Source: JAKLKS01 sp964370855
GTDB taxonomy: Bacteria; Planctomycetota; JAJSAM01; JAKLKS01
Direction: 5' to 3'
NCBI GenBank assembly: GCA_964370855.1
Contig: CAYJMF010000041.1
Span: 1 to 37,140 of the forward strand
DNA length: 37,140 nt
In this document: positions 8,184-15,677 of the stretch, in pieces
Numbering within the stretch: position 1 is the first letter of the stretch
How the letters are laid out: the number at the start of each line of letters is the position of its first letter
Program-made: the position numbers and the translations under genes
The notes under the pieces: model-generated
Database searches by the model: none
What the model was told of the DNA's origin: nothing
Seen by the model: the letters and a program-made list of their open reading frames with translations, nothing else

Positions 8184-9170
8184 TTGGCGAGATTACTTTT
8201 CATAGGAACTCTGCTGCTTCTCCTCTGCGCAACTGGCGTTGCGGTGGGGCAGCGGGCTGAAATAGAGGCCCTTCACGTTCAGCTCGTAACGGAGGCAGCT
8301 ACGCTAAGACAGGAAATCCAGGACGTCACTGGGCGCCTGGCAGAAGCCGATTCGAAACTCGTTGAGGCAAGGATTACCGAAAAACAGCATGAGGCCGCGC
8401 TCCTCCAAGGTAGCGAAGAGCGGAAGCACCTCCAATCGGCGCTGTTAAAATCCGAAGCAGCGTCGGTTCCACTTCGGTCGGAAGTTGTGAAACTCACTAT
8501 GCGGCTCAGGGGGGCGCTGGAAGAGAACGACGGCCTAAATGGGAGAATCCTGAAGTACGAGGAGGAGCAGGCTGCGTTGGCCGAGGCCCGAGTGCGGGCC
8601 GAGGAAGCTGCGAGGAGGATGATAGCCCAAGGGGAGGAGATGCGAGTCGCTGCGGAGAGAGCCTTGGTGGAGGCCTCGTTTGAAGCGGTGCAACGTATCG
8701 CTGCAGAGAAGATGGTAGAGAAGTACCGGCTGTTGTACGGGACGCTTGATGGGCACGGCGTCACTCTAGATATTGAAGCCGCAGTCCTTCTGAAGGCAAG
8801 GGATCGATTCAGCGAACTGGGAGAGCCCGGACGGTTGGATGCAATGGCGCGCTTGGGAGATCTCCTCGTCCTACAAGCAGGAAGCCCAGGAGTTCGGCAC
8901 CGGCAAGTGGTGGCTCTCCTTCAGAACTTGCCTCTGGAGAGTGAGGTCAGCTTCACGACTAAGACTGAAGGAGCAACGGTCAAGTACCGGCCGGAGTTCA
9001 GCTCCAGCGAAGACACGGTTCCAGGTCGGACCAACGATGCAAGGAAGCGAATGACCATCGGGTACTATTACGTCTGGACTGAACGAGGTGGTGTAGCTCG
9101 GAGCCCGAAGGACAGGCTGTACGCGATAATTGAGAAGAAGACGCGAATTGACTTGGATGAAGAGCAGTGA
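8184..9170 (+). CDS. Exported coiled-coil protein with a C-terminal PEGA-like domain
   Basis: The start is TTG at 8184, chosen because GGAGGAGGA lies just upstream (8172-8180). The 328-residue protein has an N-terminal signal or anchor (LLFIGTLLLLLCATGVAVG), then a coiled coil of about 150 residues (roughly 22-170) rich in Glu, Ala, Arg and Leu. A C-terminal globular part from about residue 240 includes FTTKTEGATVKYRP and GYYYVWTERGGVA, which resembles PEGA-type beta domains that occur on bacterial surface proteins. It is probably anchored in the membrane with the coil outside. Codon use is less GC-biased than in the flanking core genes. Its stop overlaps a possible GTG of the next gene, so the two are likely co-transcribed. 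Confidence 0.7.
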   Translation: MARLLFIGTLLLLLCATGVAVGQRAEIEALHVQLVTEAATLRQEIQDVTGRLAEADSKLVEARITEKQHEAALLQGSEERKHLQSALLKSEAASVPLRSEVVKLTMRLRGALEENDGLNGRILKYEEEQAALAEARVRAEEAARRMIAQGEEMRVAAERALVEASFEAVQRIAAEKMVEKYRLLYGTLDGHGVTLDIEAAVLLKARDRFSELGEPGRLDAMARLGDLLVLQAGSPGVRHRQVVALLQNLPLESEVSFTTKTEGATVKYRPEFSSSEDTVPGRTNDARKRMTIGYYYVWTERGGVARSPKDRLYAIIEKKTRIDLDEEQ

Positions 9171-9208
9171 AAGCCCTGCGGGGGGCTCCTCGGGGTGGAG
9201 GCGAATCC

Positions 9209-9871
9209 ATGAGGTGGGTGGGAAGGGCAGTAGCGGGCGCAGGTGCTTCAATCCCAGCGCTTCTGTGGTTCACGGGACACGAACCGCCTCTGTTCGGTGG
9301 GACAGGAATTCTAACGACTGCTCTGGGGGGGGCGGTGATTGTCCTTGGCCAACGGAAGGGGGTCAGGACCCAAAAGGACCTGAAATGGGCCATTGGATGG
9401 GTAATCATCGCGCTGCTCCTCGTATCGGTATACGGAATGTCGCTGGACTACCTATCCTCCACTGCTCCCTCTGGTTGGAATCGCAGGGTCCAAATTGGCT
9501 TCTACAAGGCGGACTGGTCGCTAACTGCCAGAGGGCTCGTAATCAAGGAGAAGCACCCGGACGAACCCCCTGCGCGTTGGATTCTCGCAACTGGAGATTT
9601 CTCAAACGAAGCGGTTCGAACCATCTGGAAGCCTTTCGGGATCTTCGCGGCGGGGTTGACCCTGGTGATGCTATTCATGGGGGGGTTCTGTTTGTGGGCA
9701 TACGGCTTCGCACGCATTGACAAATGGCTGGCACGGAATCAGGCGAGCGTCTCAGGCCGTGGCCAGAATCCTCCAGGAGGAGAAGGAGGTCAACCCCGGT
9801 CCTTGGCGCAGGATGTGAATGCCACTGACAAACCAAAGGAGGAGATCAGTGGGGGACGGTCAGGGAAGTGA
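9209..9871 (+). CDS. Small multi-pass membrane protein of unknown function
   Basis: The 220-residue protein has three to four hydrophobic spans: near residues 5-22, 30-47, 58-76 and a strong one near 150-175. A soluble segment of about 70 residues (around 80-148) contains WNRRVQIGFYKADWSLTARG. The C-terminal 35 residues are polar and Gly/Lys-rich. ATG at 9209 has GGAGG 7 nt upstream; an alternative GTG at 9167 overlaps the stop of the previous gene. It sits just behind the coiled-coil PEGA-like gene and is probably its operon partner. I do not recognise the family. Confidence 0.65.
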   Translation: MRWVGRAVAGAGASIPALLWFTGHEPPLFGGTGILTTALGGAVIVLGQRKGVRTQKDLKWAIGWVIIALLLVSVYGMSLDYLSSTAPSGWNRRVQIGFYKADWSLTARGLVIKEKHPDEPPARWILATGDFSNEAVRTIWKPFGIFAAGLTLVMLFMGGFCLWAYGFARIDKWLARNQASVSGRGQNPPGGEGGQPRSLAQDVNATDKPKEEISGGRSGK

Positions 9872-10525
9872 GGGCATGGACTTTGATGAAGGGAGGGGAA
9901 AACCCTGAATTTGAATCGGTCGATGAAGGGGTCGCCTTCGCGATGGCGTTCCAGCGTCTGTGCTCTCCCGGCTCCGGACTCCAAGGGCTCTCGTGGGCGG
10001 AGACCATGCGGAAGCAGAAGGATGGGCATATCAGGCCTGCCGAGAAGCCTGGAGTCGTGGGTCCTGAACCGAAGCCCCGCTGCGTGGGCCTCCCGGCGGA
10101 CTAGGAGTTCGGGGCCGGTGTTCTTCGCCCGGATCCTCGACATGGTCCAGCTACGCTGGGCCTTCGTCATGTTGTCCGGCATCGATGGGTGCATGGAGCA
10201 CACCGTCGACAGGCTTGGTGCTCGATGGGACCGGCTCTCTTGGTTCGGGCTGAGGAGGGTCACTGAGGACGGCAAGCTTGCTGACCTCCCTGTGGCGGCT
10301 TGCACTTCCGATACCTTTATCGGCGACTTGGAAGCAGGCCTCATCGAGGCCTTGGAGCCTCCACTGATCTTCGCCCACGAGCCCGGATCACCCGTCGAGG
10401 TCTGGAAGTCGGCCATGTCGCGCTCAAGGCGTCCAATCTGCACCATCAGCCACCATCGCGCCGACTCCCATCCACGAAACGCGGGATCGTCACTCCGCAT
10501 CCTGGCGCTGCGAACGGGAGGTCCC
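9872..10525. other. Decayed stretch at the right end of the island
   Basis: About 650 bases with no intact gene. The only recognisable content is a Vsr-like stump on the minus strand (10030-10182). Several frames are open on both strands, but their translations are Ser/Arg-rich or lack start signals. I looked for the C-terminus of a cytosine methyltransferase next to the Vsr stump and could not see one. The return to very high GC at about 10500 marks the probable right edge of the island. Confidence 0.4.
10030..10182 (-). pseudogene. vsr: Truncated very-short-patch-repair endonuclease (Vsr)
   Basis: The minus strand encodes MTKAQRSWTMSRIRAKNTGP, then ELLVRREAHAAGLRFR and LLGRPD. This matches the N-terminus of Vsr mismatch endonucleases (usual pattern: RSxxMSRIRxKxTxPE, then GLRYR, then LPGRPDIVF). 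The match stops after GRPD. The following sequence does not give the expected VFVHGCFWHGH core in any frame, so the catalytic domain is missing and only about 51 of some 140 residues remain. Vsr nicks T:G mismatches made by deamination of 5-methylcytosine and usually neighbours a cytosine methyltransferase. The stump suggests a lost restriction-modification locus. Confidence 0.7.
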
Positions 10526-12145
10526 ATGGCGGTCCTGGCCCAGGACTTCCGGCGACGGACGGCGCTCACGCTCCTCCTGGCCGTCTCCTGCGGAACCGCC
10601 GGGATTCCTCCCGCCTCCGCCCGTCCCCCCGAAGGTCCGCCACCCTCGGCGGCCCTCGGTTCGGCCGAAATCGACGGAGTCGGTTGGCGTCTCCGGGGCA
10701 GGACCCTCCTCCACGCGATGGTCGGCATCGAGGTCACCCTGCCCCCCGGGTGGAATCAGGGCCCCCACCCCGCCATTCCCCGCGAGGCGGCCCACTACGT
10801 CGTTCAACTGATCCACCCCGACCGCCAGTGGGGCATCCGCGTCCAGGCGTTCCCCGACAGGGGGCTTCCCGCCCCCGTCGTCCTGGAAGAGGCCGAAGGA
10901 CTGCGCGACAGGTCATGGCACGATGTTTCCGCCGGTGGACCCATGGATGTCGCCCTGGGGAATCGATCCGTGCGTCTGTTCGCCCGGAAGGAGAAGTCCA
11001 CCGACGTCCGTTCCTGGGATTGGGATGTCCACTGGGGCACCTCGCGGGGGGAGGGCCGCCTGCTGGTTCTCGAGGTCATCCTTCCGCGGAGGGGAGGAGG
11101 CCCCCTCCCCGGACCCCTCCTGGAAGCCCTCGCGGCAATCCGGATTCTCGCGCCGGAGGAGCGCGCCGCCCGGGTGGCGGAGTTCGCCGATGGAGAGGAC
11201 CCGGAGGCATTCCTCGGCGAGAAACGCCACCTCCGCCGCCGCGAGTACGTCGATCTCGGGAGATCCATCTCCTGGACCAAACCCGACGCGCTCTGGAGCC
11301 TGTCCCCGGGGGTGGCGGGACTCGCATCGGGAGCGGGTCCGGTCACCATGGCCTTCCCGGAGCGGGGCTTCACGGCGGACCTCTACGAGTTCAGGCCGGT
11401 TCCGGGCAGGGACTGGCGGAAGGCCCATGACGAGTATCGCGAAAAGGCGCTGGAGTCGCGAACCCCGGGGAATCCGTCCAAGCCGGTCGCAGCGAAGCTG
11501 GGCGGGCGGACGGCGCTGCGGAGCGATCTCCGCTTCGAGGCCGCGAAGCACCCCTTCCTGGTGGTCGTCATCACGACCCAGCCCGTCAGGGGGACCTGCT
11601 TCTGCCTCATCATCACCACCATCGCCGGTCCCGGCGCTTCCGGGGACGTCGATGCCGTACTCGGTGGATTCCGCTTCCTCGCGACGCTGCCGCCGCAGGC
11701 GAGGAGGATCGACGGCGGCTGGGAGGATCCCGTCTGCGGTTTCCGCGTGAAGGAGATGAAGGAGCCGGTGACCGCCGAGGAGCTTCCCACGGTGGCCGCG
11801 AGCCTTCCGGGTCGGGGGGTGGTGGTGCACGGGAAGTCCTCGATGCTCCATGTTCTCGTTCTCCCCGTCCAGGCAGGAAGGGCGGGGCTGACAGGAGCCC
11901 AGGTCCTCCGGGAACTCCGCCGGGTCCGTCGTGAACCGGAGGAGGAGACGGGGCAGGAGGACCCGGGGCCCGCGACGGCCGGCGTCGTGTGCGGAGTCCC
12001 TTCGCGGGAGTGGAACCGGGGAGGACCCCCGGGGGGGCGGCTTGTCGTGCTGCAGAGGGACGGTCTCCTCTACATCCTGGAGTCCCGCGCCACGCTGCCC
12101 GGGCACGAGGCGGACCCCCTGGACTGGTTCTCCTTCATCGAGTGA
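10526..12145 (+). CDS. Secreted protein of unknown function with tandem DcrB/PsbP-like segments
   Basis: The 539-residue protein begins with a signal peptide (RTALTLLLAVSCGTAGIPPASA). Two segments, about residues 45-215 and 235-400, each begin with a short motif in which a Trp lies in a hydrophobic strand (VTLPPGWNQG; SISWTKPDALWSL) and end in a strand near VLGGFRFLA or AAIRILAP. This pattern recalls the DcrB/PsbP-like fold found in many exported proteins, but the match is only by eye. A third part (400-539) is unassigned. GGGAGG ends 5 nt before the ATG at 10526, which decides the start. Its very high GC shows it belongs to the core side of the island border. Confidence 0.6.
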   Translation: MAVLAQDFRRRTALTLLLAVSCGTAGIPPASARPPEGPPPSAALGSAEIDGVGWRLRGRTLLHAMVGIEVTLPPGWNQGPHPAIPREAAHYVVQLIHPDRQWGIRVQAFPDRGLPAPVVLEEAEGLRDRSWHDVSAGGPMDVALGNRSVRLFARKEKSTDVRSWDWDVHWGTSRGEGRLLVLEVILPRRGGGPLPGPLLEALAAIRILAPEERAARVAEFADGEDPEAFLGEKRHLRRREYVDLGRSISWTKPDALWSLSPGVAGLASGAGPVTMAFPERGFTADLYEFRPVPGRDWRKAHDEYREKALESRTPGNPSKPVAAKLGGRTALRSDLRFEAAKHPFLVVVITTQPVRGTCFCLIITTIAGPGASGDVDAVLGGFRFLATLPPQARRIDGGWEDPVCGFRVKEMKEPVTAEELPTVAASLPGRGVVVHGKSSMLHVLVLPVQAGRAGLTGAQVLRELRRVRREPEEETGQEDPGPATAGVVCGVPSREWNRGGPPGGRLVVLQRDGLLYILESRATLPGHEADPLDWFSFIE

Positions 12146-12182
12146 TTCGAGGAGGGGCCCTTGCCCCCTCCCGCGACCCGGC

Positions 12183-12188
12183 TACAAT
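12183..12188 (+). promoter_or_regulatory. Probable -10 element for the zinc-ribbon membrane protein
   Basis: TACAAT lies 36 nt before the ATG at 12225, in the 79-nt gap after the previous stop. The surrounding GGCTACAATCCCC closely copies the context of the -10 at 990-995. No clear -35 is seen. Confidence 0.35.
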
Positions 12189-12224
12189 CCCCCGGCCGTC
12201 GGACATGGGGGGGGAAGCCGGTCC

Positions 12225-12989
12225 ATGACGGAGTGTCCGGGCTGTGGACGCGAGTTCGACGAGGGGGCGATCCGGAGAGCCTCCTCCTTCGCGGTCTGCC
12301 CCTCCTGCGGGCGCATCACCGACCTCGAGCACCGCCCGCCGGCCGCCGCTCCCGCGGAGGGTCCCGCTCCCGCCGCCCTGCCGCTCCCCGTCCCGCCGCC
12401 GGGCGTGACGGTCCTCAGGGCCGGCGGACGCATCGAGATCCGGATCCCGTGGTCGCGAATCATCTCCAGGGGCGAAGGCGCGTGGGTCGCGAGCATTTCC
12501 GCGGTCTTCCTGCTCGTGTGGATCTGGCGCCCCGGGGCGCTCCTCGCGGTCCTCGGCCTCCGCAGGGTCGTGGAGGGGGACAAGGAGATCGGGCTCCTCC
12601 AGATGATCGTCGGGGGCCTGGCCCTCGTTTCATTCATCGCGTGGCAGTACGCCTGCCTGAACGTCACCACGATCATCGCGGAGAAGGGAACCGTCCGCAG
12701 TTCGTCGGGGCCGCTGCCGTGCCCTGGATCGACGTGTGTCGAGGTCCCGGGGGCCCTCCGGTTCACCACGAAGGAGATCCTCGTCACCCCGCAGACCCGG
12801 CACGTCCGGGCGGCCAGGGCCCTCGGGTCGAGCCGGCTCGAGGACTCCATGCACCGCCACTCGGTCTACGCGGAATTCGAGGACGGCCGGATCGTCGAGG
12901 TCGTGGGAAGGCTGTTCAGGCCCGAGGAGGCGACCTTCGTCGCCGCCGCGCTCGAGGTCCACCTCGGGGCCCGCCAACCGCCATACTGA
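12225..12989 (+). CDS. Membrane protein with N-terminal zinc ribbon
   Basis: The 254-residue protein opens with a zinc ribbon (MTECPGCGREF, then VCPSCGRI), a proline-rich linker to about residue 60, and two hydrophobic spans near residues 85-108 and 125-143 (VASISAVFLLVWIWRPGALL; LLQMIVGGLALVSFIAWQYA). The rest is a soluble beta-rich domain. Such proteins are common in Planctomycetota and related bacteria, with no known activity. An ordinary Shine-Dalgarno is not obvious; GGGGGGGAA is about 12 nt upstream. The last codons and the TGA stop lie inside the left arm of the inverted repeat at 12975-13098, so insertion of that element has probably replaced the original C-terminus. Confidence 0.65.
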   Translation: MTECPGCGREFDEGAIRRASSFAVCPSCGRITDLEHRPPAAAPAEGPAPAALPLPVPPPGVTVLRAGGRIEIRIPWSRIISRGEGAWVASISAVFLLVWIWRPGALLAVLGLRRVVEGDKEIGLLQMIVGGLALVSFIAWQYACLNVTTIIAEKGTVRSSSGPLPCPGSTCVEVPGALRFTTKEILVTPQTRHVRAARALGSSRLEDSMHRHSVYAEFEDGRIVEVVGRLFRPEEATFVAAALEVHLGARQPPY

Positions 12990-13098
12990 ACCCGACCCAG
13001 ATTGGCGGCGAGGGCGGGGGCGAGATCCTCCCACTCGGGCCAAGATGGTTCGGCCCCGCGCTCGCCACCAATCTGGGTCGGGTTCAGTATGGCGGTTG
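12975..13098. repeat. Inverted-repeat element 3, overlapping a stop codon
   Basis: Arms 12975-13012 and 13061-13098 are reverse complements at 37 of 38 positions, around a 48-base spacer that itself can pair (GGGCC with GGCCC). The outer arm ends carry GTTCAGTATGG (13082-13092; complement at 12981-12991). The left arm includes the last codons and the TGA (12987-12989) of the zinc-ribbon gene. The near-perfect arms suggest a recent or maintained element. It has no coding capacity. Confidence 0.85.
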
Positions 13099-13198
13099 TG
13101 ACCGGCGCACGGGGTTTCCGCCCAAGGGTGTTGATCCCCTCCCTTCCCCGGTGGATGATGGCCCGGTTCCCGGGGCAGGATGATCCGTGGAGGGAAGC

Positions 13199-15526
13199 AT
13201 GAGAATGGGACGGCTCCTAGCCGCACTCGTCGCCGCATGCACCTGCGCGATTCTCCTCGCCGCCCCCCCGGCCCCCGCGACGGACGCCGTGCCGAAGGAC
13301 GGGCTCGACGCCGTGGTCCTCGCCGACGGGCGCGGGGTCCTCTGCCGCGCCATGCGGCTCGACGACGGCACCGTGGAGATGGGGTTCGAGGGCGGCTCCG
13401 TCATCGTCCCCGGTGGCGCCGTGGCGGAGATCCGCAGGTTCGCCGACTTCGATCCCCTCCCGCGCACCGACGAGGAGCGGAAGAGCGCGGGGGCCGGGCT
13501 CGTGCGCTGGGGCGGCCGCTGGGTGGAGCCCGCCTTCCGGGACGCGGCCCTCTCCGCGGACCGCGCCCGGGAGAGGAAGCTCCGCGCCGAGGTGGGCGCC
13601 TCCACGGACTGGGAGGAGCGGGCGCGGCGCGCCACCCGCCACTTCGCCATCGAGGCGAACCTGGCCAAGAAGGACGTGGACCTGTACGAGGAGCTCCTCG
13701 AGGACTTCTACGGCTACTTCACCTCCGGCCTCAAGGTCTCCGTCAAGGAGCGGATCCCCGTCTACATCTTCCGGACGCGGGAGGAGTTCCAGGCCTTCCA
13801 GGTGAAGGACACCGGCCACCTCTCCGAGCACGCCGTCGGCTACTTCATGCCCGTCGTCGGGAGGGAGCACCTCGTCCTCTTCGACTGGCAGGGGGACCGG
13901 GCGGAGACCCTCTCGGTGATGTTCCACGAGAGCACGCACCTGTTCATGCACCTCGCCAACCCGGAGGTCGCCCTCCCCACCATGATCAACGAGGGCATCG
14001 CCGAGTACTACGGCGCGGCCACCTCGAAGAAGGGGAGGTTCACCCGGGGACGGGTCCAGGACGGCCGTCTCGCGAACCTCCTCCGCATGATCGAGGAGGA
14101 TCGCATGCCCTCCCTCGAGGTGCTCCTCGCCCACGGGCATCCCGACCGGGATGCCGACGACTGGAAGAAGTTCTCCGTGGAGGACTACGCGCAGTCCTGG
14201 GCCTTCGTGCACTTCCTCTTCCATGGCGCCGACGGGAAGTACCAGCCCCGCCTGCTCAACTACCTGAACGCGCACTGGAACCTCAAGCTGAAGGACGCGG
14301 CCCGCGGCGGGAGGAAGGAACGCCGGTGGATGAGATTCGACGACGACCGCGCCCTCCTCCTCCGGATGCTCAAGGTGAAGGACTTCGCCGCCCTCGACGG
14401 GGAGTTCGTCGCCTACGTGAAGGGGCTCGAGTTCGGCGAGGCCTCGGGCCGGGTGACCCGGGCGTTCCACCTCCTCGGGACGAAGGGGGACCCGGAGGGC
14501 GCGGCGGCGGAGCTGCGCGCGGCGCTGTCCTCCGCGGGGGACGACGTCGAGATCCTCTCCCGGGTGGTCAAGGGCTTCTCCCGCATCGAAGGCTGCGAGC
14601 AGGAGGCATCGCAGCTCCTCGACCGGGTCCTCGCCCTGGACCCCATGAACATGTCCCTCCGCTACGAGCTCACCTCCTGGTTCCCCGACGACGCGACGGA
14701 GGTGCCGCACCTGCGGATCTGCGCCGGCTTCGATCCCCTGGACATCGTGGGGCTGAACTCCCGCGCCTGGCTCTCCTTCCGGGGCATCCACGCGTCGGAG
14801 CACCTCGCCTCGGGCCTCGGGGAGCCCGTGGACCTGGCCGCGGAGCGGACCGCGCTCCAGGCCCGCGAGAAGCCGGCGGCCGCGGACCTGGCGCGCATCG
14901 CGGAGATCTCGCTCCGGCTCGGCGAGATCGGGCCCGCCCTGGAGGCGGGGCGGAGGGCCGCGGAGGCGGACCCCGCCTCCCCCGCCCCCCATGCCCTCCT
15001 CGCGAAGGCCGCCGCCGCGCGGGGGGAGGGGAAGGAGTTCACGAAGAGCCTCGGCGACTTCCGCCGCGCCGCCGTGAAGCGCGCCGCCGCCGAGGGCCGC
15101 TCCGCCGGCGCCCCGGAGCTGGAGACCCTCGGCGCGTTCGTGGACGCCGTCTCCTACGCGCTGGCTCTCGAGAAGCTGCCCGAGGCGCGCAAGGCCGTGG
15201 ACGCCTGGTTCGCGGCGCCGGGGTTCCGCCCCCGCACGGAGGGGGAGTGGGTCCTCTACGCGGGCCTCGCTCTGAAGGCGGGGGATTTCGAGGAGGGGGT
15301 CCGGCGGCTGCGCCTCGGCTTCACCGCCGTCCCCGGCGCCGGCCGCCTCGGCGCGGTCATCTACTTCATCCCCGAGGACGCCCTTCCCCCCGACCTCGGC
15401 GGCGGCCCGCCCGGGGGGCCCGATGACAGCCCGTTCGGCGGGGGCGGGGAGGGTGGCGGCGAGGGCGGTGGCGAGGGCGGCGGCGGCGAGGGCGGCGGCG
15501 AAGGCGGGGGCGGCGAAGGCGAGTAG
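13199..15526 (+). CDS. Secreted HExxH metallopeptidase-like protein (DUF1570 type) with TPR
   Basis: The 775-residue protein has a signal peptide (LLAALVAACTCAILLAAPPAPA). The peptidase part has FHESTHLFMH with His243, Glu244 and His247, followed by NEGIAEYYGA (Glu265 or Glu269 as third zinc ligand), the gluzincin arrangement seen in DUF1570 and peptidase-MA-like domains. From about residue 420 helical TPR-like repeats follow. The last 35 residues are a low-complexity run of GGGEGGGGEGG type. The ATG at 13199 is chosen over GTG 13187 because GGAGG lies 5-6 nt before it. Activity is probable, as all ligands are present; the substrate is unknown and probably outside the cytoplasm. Related proteins are frequent in Planctomycetota. 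Confidence 0.75.
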   Translation: MRMGRLLAALVAACTCAILLAAPPAPATDAVPKDGLDAVVLADGRGVLCRAMRLDDGTVEMGFEGGSVIVPGGAVAEIRRFADFDPLPRTDEERKSAGAGLVRWGGRWVEPAFRDAALSADRARERKLRAEVGASTDWEERARRATRHFAIEANLAKKDVDLYEELLEDFYGYFTSGLKVSVKERIPVYIFRTREEFQAFQVKDTGHLSEHAVGYFMPVVGREHLVLFDWQGDRAETLSVMFHESTHLFMHLANPEVALPTMINEGIAEYYGAATSKKGRFTRGRVQDGRLANLLRMIEEDRMPSLEVLLAHGHPDRDADDWKKFSVEDYAQSWAFVHFLFHGADGKYQPRLLNYLNAHWNLKLKDAARGGRKERRWMRFDDDRALLLRMLKVKDFAALDGEFVAYVKGLEFGEASGRVTRAFHLLGTKGDPEGAAAELRAALSSAGDDVEILSRVVKGFSRIEGCEQEASQLLDRVLALDPMNMSLRYELTSWFPDDATEVPHLRICAGFDPLDIVGLNSRAWLSFRGIHASEHLASGLGEPVDLAAERTALQAREKPAAADLARIAEISLRLGEIGPALEAGRRAAEADPASPAPHALLAKAAAARGEGKEFTKSLGDFRRAAVKRAAAEGRSAGAPELETLGAFVDAVSYALALEKLPEARKAVDAWFAAPGFRPRTEGEWVLYAGLALKAGDFEEGVRRLRLGFTAVPGAGRLGAVIYFIPEDALPPDLGGGPPGGPDDSPFGGGGEGGGEGGGEGGGGEGGGEGGGGEGE

Positions 15527-15570
15527 TTCCAGCTCGTCACTTCGTCGACCTCATTCTCGTCGGAACGTCG

Positions 15571-15677
15571 GGGGAATACGGTACCCGACCCCATTCATCG
15601 GGGTTGGCCTCGAGACTGCCAGCCGGGCGAGAGCCCGTCGCCCAACTCCGATGAATCGGGTCGGGTACCGTATCCCC
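15571..15677. repeat. Inverted-repeat element 4, between convergent genes
   Basis: Arms 15571-15607 and 15642-15677 pair with one bulged base and two mismatches over about 36 bp. The 34-base spacer holds a small stem CGGGC-GAGA-GCCCG with a GNRA-type loop. The right arm ends with GGGTCGGGTACCGTAT, close to GGGTCGGGTTCAGTAT of element 3. It lies 44 nt after the peptidase stop and directly abuts the stop codon (15678-15680) of the minus-strand regulator. It may end transcription of both genes. Confidence 0.85.

Noticed and set aside
9868..10104. Plus-strand 78-residue ORF at the island edge
   Set aside because: It partly overlaps the Vsr stump antisense, has no ribosome site that convinces, and resembles no protein.
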